The translations under genes were made by a program, and so were the position numbers. The notes under the pieces were generated by a model. That model did not search any database, had not been told where the DNA came from, and saw only the letters and a list, made by a program, of their open reading frames with translations. Shown one piece after another: positions 1-8,900 of a stretch of DNA of 11,906 bases. The number at the start of each line of letters is the position of its first letter. Position 1 is the first letter of the stretch. The DNA comes from JAWLGW01 sp964569055. Its GTDB lineage: Bacteria; Planctomycetota; J058. Location: positions 1 through 11,906 of the forward strand of contig CAZMSZ010000232.1 of the NCBI GenBank assembly GCA_964569055.1, in the 5' to 3' direction.

Positions 1-57
1 GCCAATGCTTAGAGAAGGGATCGCGCCGACGGCGTCGAGCAGCCCGCGCTCCGCGGC

Positions 58-99
58 TAGCCCGGCTTCCGCACGACGTCGTCGTGCAAATCCGGGCTA
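58..99 (-). terminator. Imperfect hairpin just after the lipoprotein stop
   Basis: The arms TAGCCCGG (58-65) and CCGGGCTA (92-99) are complementary. Inside them GCACGAC (71-77) and GTCGTGC (81-87) pair around a GTC loop, with a small internal loop between the two stems. The structure begins 5 nt beyond the stop codon of the minus-strand gene, where a terminator would sit. No T-tract follows on the minus strand, so it is not a classical intrinsic terminator. It may act as a 3'-end stabiliser. Nothing recognisable is seen in bases 1-57. Confidence 0.35.
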
Positions 100-103
100 T
101 AGC

Positions 104-688
104 TCAGCTCCCGCGGGCGGCCACGTACAGCAGGTAGACCCGCGGCTCGTCGGTCACCACGTCGCCGCTGGCGACCAGCTTCTTGCCCGGGATCTCGACG
201 AGCAGCGGGCTGCCCTCGCGCCAGCGCGCCTCGAACGTGGCCTCGGCGACGACCTCGGCGCGCTCGGGGGTGTCGGAGCCGAGCCACTCGGCGATGACGA
301 TCCGCCCGTTCAGGGCGCCGTCGGGCCGCGCCAGGACCTCGAGCGTGACCCTCGCCCGCTCGCCAGCCGAGGTCTCGCCCGCGAAGACCCGCGCGACCTG
401 GTCGGGCAGCGCCCACAGCGTGGGTGCCTGCACGATCGTGACGTCCGGCGCCCTCAGCAGCGCGGCCAGGGTGGCGGGGGTCAGCGGCCCGCGGCGGACC
501 GTCTCGCGCCCGCGCGCGGGGACCTCGAGGAGGAGCGCGTCGACCTGCACCTGCACCTGGCCTCGCGGGCTCCGGCCGGCGGCCAGCGGCTCAGCGACCT
601 CCCAGCGCGGGAGCGCGTCGCTCGCCGGAGGCGCGGCGCACGCCAGACACGAGACGGTGAGCAGCGCGGCGGTGACTCGAACGATCAT
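104..688 (-). CDS. Putative exported lipoprotein, secretin-like motif
   Basis: This encodes 194 residues. I chose the ATG at 688 because AGAGG lies 6 nt upstream and because the longer open frame upstream is antisense to the kinase gene. Residues 1-17 look like an export signal (MIVRV, then a hydrophobic stretch to cysteines at 14 and 17), so the product may be a lipoprotein. The lipobox is imperfect (VSC or LAC), so plain secretion is possible. Residues 45-55 (QVQVDALLLEV) and 78-105 (LRAPDVTIVQAPTL through ALPDQVARVFAGE) resemble the pattern in the C-terminal domain of secretins, where a strand leads to 'aP.lt...gq.A.i..G'. That resemblance is weak and by eye only, and the protein is far too short to be a secretin. 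There are no other membrane segments. It is transcribed divergently from the kinase at 785, with 96 nt between the starts. Function is unknown. Confidence 0.75.
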   Translation of the reverse strand: MIVRVTAALLTVSCLACAAPPASDALPRWEVAEPLAAGRSPRGQVQVQVDALLLEVPARGRETVRRGPLTPATLAALLRAPDVTIVQAPTLWALPDQVARVFAGETSAGERARVTLEVLARPDGALNGRIVIAEWLGSDTPERAEVVAEATFEARWREGSPLLVEIPGKKLVASGDVVTDEPRVYLLYVAARGS

Positions 689-784
689 GGCGACCTCTTC
701 TCCCCCCCGGGGGGCGACGCCAGCACGGACCTCGAGCGGCCTGGGGCCATTGCGCCGGCCGCCGCGGGCGGGCACGCTCGTGAG
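689..784. promoter_or_regulatory. Divergent control region, lipoprotein / kinase
   Basis: These 96 nt separate the ATG of the minus-strand lipoprotein from the GTG of the plus-strand kinase, so both promoters must lie here or within the opposing genes. A perfect 12-bp palindrome, CCCCCCGGGGGG, occupies 703-714, ahead of the lipoprotein ribosome binding site. I see no convincing -35/-10 pair for either gene, and no Shine-Dalgarno sequence directly before the GTG at 785. Confidence 0.4.
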
Positions 785-2848
<2,064 letters not shown>

Positions 2849-2850
2849 GC

Positions 2851-3786
2851 GTGGACGAGGCGCTGCGCAAGCTCGAGCAGCAGGCGCTGGCCGACCCCGG
2901 CGACGGCGCGCTGCGTGAGCGCCTGCGGGCGCGGCTGCTGCGGATCGCCGACCTCTCCGACCGAGAGCGCTGGGGCGAAGCGGAGCCGGAGGCCCAGGAC
3001 GTCGTGCTCGAGGCGGTGGCCCGCCTGCTCGGGCCCGGGTTCGAGGCGGCGGGCGCCGCGATCCACGAGGCGGGCGGCGTCCGCCACCGGATCGGCGCCG
3101 TGCGGCACGTGGCGACCGAGGCCCTGCTGCACGTGATCCCCGGGGGCCGGTTCGTAATGGGCTCGACCTACGGCCCGCTCAGCGAGGACACCACGCCGCT
3201 GCGCGAGGTCGCGCTGCGCCCCTTCCTGCTGGGGCGCTTCCCCTTGCTCCAGCGCGAGTGGGACCGGGTCGGCGGCGAGGACGAGCGCTCCTGGCGGGGA
3301 CCGGCGCTCCCGATCGAGGGCGTGAGCTGGCACCAGGCGCGCGCCTGGCTGGGCCGCGCCGGCGACGGGCTGCGGCTCCCGAGCGAGGCCGAGTGGGAGT
3401 ACGCCTGCCGCGCCGGCACGGCGACCGAGTTCTTCTGGGGGCAGGAGATGGACCCGCGCTACTGCTGGTTCGGCGACACGCGCACCTGGCGCAGCCACGC
3501 GCCCGAGGAGCACGCGGCGTTCGCCAACGCGTTCGGGCTGGTCGACTGCTCGGGCAACGTGGCCGAGTGGTGCGAGGACGACTTCGTGCGCGGCTACGCG
3601 GGCGCCCCGAGCGACGGCAGCCCCAGGCGCGCCACCCGGCGCTGGGGCGACCCGGACAAGGTGGTGCGCGGGGGCGACGCGTTCAACTCCGCCACGACCT
3701 GCCGCTCGGGCGCGCGCAGCTCGTCGCGCCCGAAGGACCGGGGCGCGGGGATCGGGTTGCGGCTGGCGCGGGACGTGCCGCTTTAG
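2851..3786 (+). CDS. FGE-sulfatase (SUMF1) fold protein, degenerate active site
   Basis: This encodes 311 residues from a GTG start, 2 nt after the kinase stop, with GAAGG 9 nt upstream inside the kinase gene. Residues 1-90 are helical, charged and unrecognised. From about 95 the FGE-sulfatase fold is clear: IPGGRFVMGS (96-105), PIEGVSWHQARAW (154-166), RLPSEAEWEYACRAGT (175-190), GLVDCSGNVAEWCED (229-243) and VVRGG (271-275). In true formylglycine-generating enzymes the segment after RGG has Trp and two copper-binding cysteines four residues apart from each other plus one. Here the aligned positions are Ala277, Asn279 and Cys284, so only the second cysteine remains. Formylglycine formation is therefore unlikely, and a binding or scaffold role is more probable. 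There is no signal peptide or TM helix, so it should be cytoplasmic. FGE-like domains are fused or adjacent to Ser/Thr kinases elsewhere (chlamydial Pkn1 is one example), which supports a role with the upstream kinase. Confidence 0.88.
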   Translation: MDEALRKLEQQALADPGDGALRERLRARLLRIADLSDRERWGEAEPEAQDVVLEAVARLLGPGFEAAGAAIHEAGGVRHRIGAVRHVATEALLHVIPGGRFVMGSTYGPLSEDTTPLREVALRPFLLGRFPLLQREWDRVGGEDERSWRGPALPIEGVSWHQARAWLGRAGDGLRLPSEAEWEYACRAGTATEFFWGQEMDPRYCWFGDTRTWRSHAPEEHAAFANAFGLVDCSGNVAEWCEDDFVRGYAGAPSDGSPRRATRRWGDPDKVVRGGDAFNSATTCRSGARSSSRPKDRGAGIGLRLARDVPL

Positions 3787-3787
3787 G

Positions 3788-4120
3788 GCAGGAGGCTGTC
3801 GCTGGCTGGAGGCTCCTCGGCAGGAGAAGAGAGGGCAGGAAAGCAGGAAAGACAGGAAAGCAGGAAGGGTCCTTGGGGTTTCGCCTCGCTGGGGCTGTCG
3901 CTGGCTGAGGGGAGCCTCCTTGGCCCGAGAAGAGAGGGCAGGAAAGCAGGAAANNNNNNNNNNNNNNNNNNNNNNNNNNNNNNNNNNNNNNNNNNNNNNN
4001 NNNNNNNNNNNNNNNNNNNNNNNNNNNNNNNNNNNNNNNNNNNNNNNNNNNNNCTTGGGGTTTCGCCTCGCTGGGGCTGTCGCTGGCTGGAGGCTCCTCG
4101 GGTCGAGAAGAGAGGGCAGG
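3788..4120. repeat. Roughly 99-bp imperfect tandem repeat array
   Basis: Three partial or complete copies are visible. The core GGCTGTCGCTGGCTG occurs at 3794, 3893 and 4075; the first two are exactly 99 bp apart. Each core is followed by a GGAGGCTCC-type segment, then GAGAAGAGAGGGCAGG, then purine-rich CAGGAAAG sub-repeats of 8-9 bp, then CTTGGGGTTTCGCCTCGCTGG leading into the next unit. Copy 2 has GGAGCCTCC where copies 1 and 3 have GGAGGCTCC, which is the reverse complement. Copy 3 is cut off at 4120. The array fills nearly all the space between two convergent genes (stops at 3786 and 4137) and contains the assembly gap, so its true length is unknown. There is no conserved-repeat/unique-spacer pattern, so it is not a CRISPR array. 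Confidence 0.9.
3954..4053. other. Assembly gap of 100 N
   Basis: Exactly 100 undetermined bases, the usual placeholder for a scaffold join of unknown size. It lies within the tandem repeat, which is probably why assembly failed. Further repeat units, or other sequence, may be missing. Confidence 0.97.
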
Positions 4121-4136
4121 CTGATCGTGCGCCGGG

Positions 4137-5696
4137 TCAGTCCGTGCCGAGCATGCCTCGCAGCGCGTTCTTTCCGCTGGCAGCCTGGGTGGCGCCGACG
4201 ACCGCGAGCAGCGCGCCGGCTGGGCCGAGGACGTAGAGCGCGATCCTGGCTTTGAACAGGCCGAGTCGCACCTGGACCGCGATCTGGGGGCGGCGGCGAA
4301 GGAGCCCCTGGCGTCGGATCGCGATGCTCGGCGCGGCTCCGGCGTCGCTCACGTCGGGCGGAGGGGGCTCGCTCAGGGCGACGCCGAGGAGGGAGAGGAC
4401 GAGCAGCGTGGCGCCGAAGGCCAGCACGAGCTTGCCGCGGCTCCGGTTCTGCTCGGCGGTCGCGCGCAGCGCGTCGTCCAGCATCAGCTTGGCTTGCGCG
4501 TCGGAGAGCCCGTACGCCACGGTCAAGCGCCGCACGATGCGCTCGGGCCGCTCGCCGCGGCCGGCCTGGTCGTGGGCGAAGATCGAGGCCGCCTCTCGCT
4601 GCTTCGCGGTCGGCGCGGGCTTCGTCGCGGTCGGACGCGGCGCCGCGCCGCCCGGCTCGGCGGCCGCCCGGCCGGAGGGAGCGCGGGAGGTCGGCGCGGA
4701 GCCGCCCTTGGACCCGATCAGGACGCCGCTGCCGCGGCTCGGGGCCGCGGTCGTTCGCTCCCGCGGCGGGGCGGCGCCGGTCAGCAGCGCCTCGGCGGCG
4801 TGGCGCAGCGTGGGGCTGAGCGTGCCCCGCGTGGACCACAGGTGATGCAGCATCCGCGAGACCGAGTTGGCGCCGCTCTCCGTGTCCGACGCGGTGGAGA
4901 GCGCCTCTCCGATGACCGTCAAGCGGTCCAGCGAGGCCGAGGAGAGCAGCGACAGCGAGTCCTGGACGCGGTTGGAGTGGCGCTCCAGCACGTCGCTGGA
5001 CACCGCGACCGGCCCGGCCGTCAGCTTCTGGAGGAAGCACGTGAAGTTGGCCCGGGAGACCATGCCCTTCTCCGCGCCGAGGAACCCGTAGTCGAGCTCG
5101 GTCTCGATGAGCTCGAACGGCCAGGTCTGCCCCGGGAGATACAGGTGGGCGAAGGCGACCTTGGTATCCGAGGTCGAGCGCTCGTTCTTCGTCCCGTGCT
5201 TGTTGTGCACCGAGGCGGCGTCCACGGCGTGGTACTCGTAGCGGCCGCGCACCAGGAGCGCCCCGGCGCCGGGCCCGACCCGATGATCGACGTCCTCGAC
5301 GTAGATCGCCCCCTCCGCGGTGTGTCGCCGCCCCCGCAGCACGAACACGTCTCCTTCGATCGCCACCTCGCGCACGCGGAGCGCCTCGTGGAACCCCAGG
5401 CCGTGCCCGAGGAGCAGGCGCTTGTCGAGGCACAGGACCGGAAGCCCGCCCGCCGTGAGGCGCTCCGCGAGCGGCTCGAGGTCGGCGGGCGGGCCCTTCC
5501 GGAGCAGGCGCGGCAGCGGCCCGCTGAGGCGGAGCCGGGCCTCGTAGGGGTCACAGCAGAGCTCGGACGCGTAGGTCTGGATCTGCTCGCGGCTCGGCTC
5601 GGGGGTGGGCGGGAGCTGGATCAGCACCACCGCTTCTTCGGCGTCGTCAGCGCTCGGGTCGCGCTCCTCGCGGCGGCGCGCGCTCGGCGCGGTCAA
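4137..5696 (-). CDS. Unrecognised protein with two C-terminal TM segments
   Basis: This encodes 519 residues if read from the TTG at 5696, which has GAGG 6 nt upstream. An N-terminal extension in other frames is likely (see 5693-5824). Residues 23-95 (VVLIQLPP, then CCDPYEARLRLSGPLPRLL, then AERLTAGGLPVLCLD) look like a compact alpha/beta domain. Residues 108-205 are strand-rich. Residues 230-305 are helical. Residues 308-365 form a Pro/Ala/Ser/Arg-rich linker, and 366-415 a small helical region (REAASIFAHDQAGRG, AYGLSDAQAKLML). TM helices are predicted at about 423-441 and 484-505, joined by a segment containing a Pro run. There is no signal peptide, so the first 420 residues are probably cytoplasmic. 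I do not recognise the family. It lies downstream of the tandem kinase on the same strand, so a role as partner or substrate is conceivable but only inferred from position. Confidence 0.8.
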   Translation of the reverse strand: MTAPSARRREERDPSADDAEEAVVLIQLPPTPEPSREQIQTYASELCCDPYEARLRLSGPLPRLLRKGPPADLEPLAERLTAGGLPVLCLDKRLLLGHGLGFHEALRVREVAIEGDVFVLRGRRHTAEGAIYVEDVDHRVGPGAGALLVRGRYEYHAVDAASVHNKHGTKNERSTSDTKVAFAHLYLPGQTWPFELIETELDYGFLGAEKGMVSRANFTCFLQKLTAGPVAVSSDVLERHSNRVQDSLSLLSSASLDRLTVIGEALSTASDTESGANSVSRMLHHLWSTRGTLSPTLRHAAEALLTGAAPPRERTTAAPSRGSGVLIGSKGGSAPTSRAPSGRAAAEPGGAAPRPTATKPAPTAKQREAASIFAHDQAGRGERPERIVRRLTVAYGLSDAQAKLMLDDALRATAEQNRSRGKLVLAFGATLLVLSLLGVALSEPPPPDVSDAGAAPSIAIRRQGLLRRRPQIAVQVRLGLFKARIALYVLGPAGALLAVVGATQAASGKNALRGMLGTD

Positions 5697-5824
5697 GCTC
5701 GGCCTCGCGCTCGGCCGAAGCCGTGGCGCGGTCCAGCCGACGCTTGCGCCGCGCGGCGCTCGCTCGCCGCGCCTCGCTGATCCTGGCGGCCCTCGGGCTC
5801 GCGCCAGCCGTCCTCGTCCACCAT
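5693..5824 (-). CDS. Short ORF, probably the frame-disrupted 5' end of the next gene
   Basis: The ATG at 5824 has a near-perfect ribosome binding site, GGGGAGG (5829-5835), with 4 nt spacing. It opens a 43-residue frame beginning MVDEDGWREPEGRQ whose TGA overlaps the TTG of the 519-residue gene (TTGA). Either this is a short translationally coupled leader ORF, or it is the true start of the larger gene broken by base errors. The second reading is favoured: after about 14 codons good codon use passes to a second frame (RISEARRASAARRKRRL through AEREAELDRAERA), and then to the frame of the main gene (RREERDPSADDAEEA). Translation initiation here is well supported; the identity of the product as a separate protein is not. 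Confidence 0.4.
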   Translation of the reverse strand: MVDEDGWREPEGRQDQRGAASERRAAQASAGPRHGFGRARGRA

Positions 5825-5892
5825 GCGACCTCCCCGCCCATGCTCCTGGATGCAGGCTAACCAGGTCGTGGAGTCGGGACCAGCGAGTGACT

Positions 5893-5918
5893 CAGGGGCG
5901 GCGCAAGCTGCGCCCCTG
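5893..5918 (-). terminator. Hairpin between two minus-strand genes
   Basis: CAGGGGCG (5893-5900) and CGCCCCTG (5911-5918) form a perfect 8-bp stem around a 10-nt loop, 45 nt after the tandem-kinase stop and upstream of the ATG at 5824. No T-tract follows on the minus strand, so it may be a Rho-type end, a processing site or a partial terminator. The rest of 5825-5962 shows no further gene and no promoter I would defend. Confidence 0.35.
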
Positions 5919-5962
5919 TCATGGCCAACGGAGGTGAAGTGTTCCTTCCCGAGCCAGAGCGC

Positions 5963-8900
5963 TCAGTCGTCTTCCGCCGCGCCCTCGGGGGGCGGGGCCA
6001 GGACGGCGTAGACGGCTTGCTCGACCTGCCGCACGTAGGTCTTGGCGTCGAGGCCGATCGACATGTCGAACGGGCCGACCAGGCGGCGGCCCTGGCTGTC
6101 GACCGAGACGCGGCGCTGGTAGGGGCCGCCCACGAAGTTGATCTGGATCGGCGGGCGCTGGGTCTTGGTGCGCAGGTCGACGATCCGCACCCACAGCCCC
6201 TCGGCGGTGACCTCGGGGTGGGCGCCGCGGTTGACCACCTGCGAGCGCACCTCGATCAGCACCTGGTAGCGGTGCTGCGGGAGCCGCTTGATCCACTCGC
6301 GCAGCACGTCGAACGCCTTGGTCGGCTGGAAGCGCACCACACCGCCGTAGGCGCGCTGCACGTTGACGCGCGAGGCCTCGATCACGGCGAGGTGCGGGTC
6401 GCGGGGCAGCTCGGCGGCGGTGCGCCCGGCGTCGTCCACCCCGCCGATCCGCAGGATGAACTGGCTCAGCTCGGGGTAGCCCTGCTCGAGCAGGATCAGC
6501 GAGAACTCGCCGGCGGCGCGCTGCAGCAGCTTGGTGGCCGAGGCGTGGCCCGGGTCGACGAACTTGACCTGCTGCAGCGCCTCCATGGCGGAGAAGTAGC
6601 TCTCGCGCACCGTCGTCGGCAGCTCCTCGGCCTGGAACTGCTGGCGGCCGAGCTCGAGCGCGTCCTGCGCCTTGACCATCAGCGCCTGCACCGTGCGCTC
6701 GCGCTTGCGCTCCTCCTCGCGCCGGGCCTTCCGCTCGCTCAGCTTGTAGACCTGGACCAGCCCGTCGCGCGCGTCGGCGTTGCTGCCGTCGAAGGCGAGC
6801 GCCTGGATGTAGCGCACGCGGGCCTGCTCGAGGTCGCCCTGCTTGAGCGCGTCGGTGGCGGCGCGCAGCAGGCGCTGCACGTTGTGCTGGCGCTCCTCCT
6901 GCTCCTTGCGCTGGCGCTCCTCCGCCAGGCGTCGCTCCACCGCCAGCAGCCCGTCGCGCGCCTCGGGCGAGGTCCCGTCGAAGGCGAGCGCCTGCTCGAA
7001 GGCGCGCCGCGCGTCGTGGAGCTCGTCCTCCTCGAGCAGGGCCGCGCCCTCGGCGGTCAGCGCCTGCGCCTGCATGCGCGCCTTGGCGGCGAGCAGCGCC
7101 GCCTGCTCCAGCTCCTGCAGCTTGCCGAGCTCCTGGTGGACGCGGCTGAGCGCGTCGAGCGCGTCGCGCCGCTCGCGGTCGAGCCGCTGGGCGAGCTCGA
7201 GCGTCGCGGTCGCGCGGGCGAGGTCCTCCTTGCGCTGCTCGGGGGTCTGGCCGGGCTGCCCCTCGATCCACAGCGTCCCCTCGGTCACGAGCGCGTCCAC
7301 GACCTTGCGCGTGAGCGCGGGCAGGGCGGGGTGCTCGGGGGCGGCGCGCTGGGCGATGTGCAGCTCGGCGCCCGCCTCGCTCAGCCGGCCCGCCGCGAAC
7401 ACGGCCTCGACCTTCTCGATGATCGCGTTCGCCTTCAGAAAGGCGCGGTGGGCGCGCGCCTCCTCGCGCCACTCCTGCAGGCGCTCCTTGGTGACCCACA
7501 CCACGCCGTGGGCGTGGTCCACCAGCTTCTGCGCCAGCTCGGGCGGGAGCGGGTCGGTGATGTCGTCGTCGAGCTGGAGCAGGTCGCCCTGGCGGGCGAG
7601 GTCGGCCGCGGCGCCGAACTTCTCGGTCGCCTCGTCGTAGTCGTGGCTCGCGAACCGCTCCCAGCCGAGGCGCGCGCCGGCGAGCACCTGCTGGCGGTGG
7701 GAGCGCTCGTTCCACAGCAGCGTGCCCACCCAGCCCCCGAGCGACAGCGCGACCAGCGAGGCCGTGGCGAGCACGCCCACCGCCTTGCGGCGGTTGCGCG
7801 CCGCCCACTTGCTCGCGCGATAGAACAGGGTCGCGCGCCGGGCGCGGATCGGCAGCCCCTCGAGGAAGCGCTCCACGTCCTGCTTGAGCTCGAGCGCCGA
7901 CTGGTAGCGCTCGTCGCGGTCCTTCTCCAGCGCCTTGAGGCAGATCGCGTCCAGCTCCCAGGGCAGCTCGGTGCGGTTGAGGCTGGGGGGGCGCGGCTCC
8001 TCGAAGTGGATCTGGTGCAGCAGCTCGCGGACCCCGCCCCGGAACGGCGTCTCGCCGCAGGCGATCTCGTAGAGGATCGAGCCCAGGGCGTACACGTCGC
8101 TCCGCACGTCGACGTCGTGGGTGCGCCCGGCCGCCTGCTCGGGCGGCATGTAGCGCAGCGTCCCCAGGATGTCGCCCTCGGTCGTGAGCGCGCCCGCGGC
8201 CGAGTCCTCGGCCTCCTCCTGGTCGAGCCGCTTGGCGATCCCGAAGTCGAGGATCCGCGGGCTCCCCTGCTCGTCGACGATGATGTTGTCGGGCTTGAGG
8301 TCGCGGTGGATCACGCCGCGCGAGTGCGCGTGGTGGACGCCGTCGCACACCCGGCAGAACAGGTGGAGCAGGTCGCGCAGGTCGCCGCGCCCGCGGGCGT
8401 GCACGTTGAGCGGCGCGCCGCGCACGTACTCCATGGTGAGGAAGTAGGTGCCGTCGTGCTCGCCGGCGTCCAGGATCGGGACGATGTTGGGGTGCTGCAG
8501 CGCGCCGGCGGCCTCGGCCTCGCGCAGGAAGCGCCGGCGCTCGTCGTCGGAGGCGAGCGTGCCGGCGACGAGCACCTTGAGCGCGACCTCGCGCTTGAGC
8601 CCGAGGTGCCGGGCGCGGTACACGATCCCCATCCCGCCGCGGCCGAGCTCCTCCTCGACGAGGTAGTGGTGGAACTGCTCCCGCGGCGCCAGCGAGCGCT
8701 CGCGCCCGAGCGTGCCCTCGCCGGCGATCGTCTGCTCGTCGGAGAGGTCGAGCCAGAAGCGGACGTGGGCCAGGGCGCGGGTGTCGACCCCCTCGACGTC
8801 CTCCGCGAGCGGGCCGGCCACGGCCTCGACCTCGCTCAGCGGGGGGCGCGCGGCGGGGTCGCGCGACAGGAGGGCCGTCACGAGCGCCGCCAGCGGCGCG

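Noticed and set aside
94..107. A tRNA-like 5' end (GGGCTATAGCTCAG)
   Set aside because: No D-arm closure (GAGC), anticodon arm or T-loop follows, and most of the downstream bases belong to the lipoprotein gene. It could be a chance match or a very small remnant; nothing else supports either.
5..784. The open plus-strand frame upstream of the kinase GTG, starting at an ATG at position 5
   Set aside because: It runs antisense through the lipoprotein gene, has no domain, and is low-complexity Arg/Ala/Gly-rich; it is open only because stop codons are rare here.
3788..4120. A CRISPR array
   Set aside because: The whole 99-bp unit is repeated with internal drift; there are no unique spacers between constant repeats and no cas gene in the window.
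5647..5841. A separate 64-residue minus-strand gene starting at the ATG at 5841
   Set aside because: The purine-rich ribosome binding sequence is only 1 nt from that ATG, and its first 19 codons lack the codon bias seen later. The coding-like part is better explained as a displaced piece of the downstream gene.
7800..8348. Further minus-strand kinase-like genes in other frames within the tandem kinase
   Set aside because: All kinase motifs of both domains lie in one uninterrupted 1372-codon frame; the other frames carry none.
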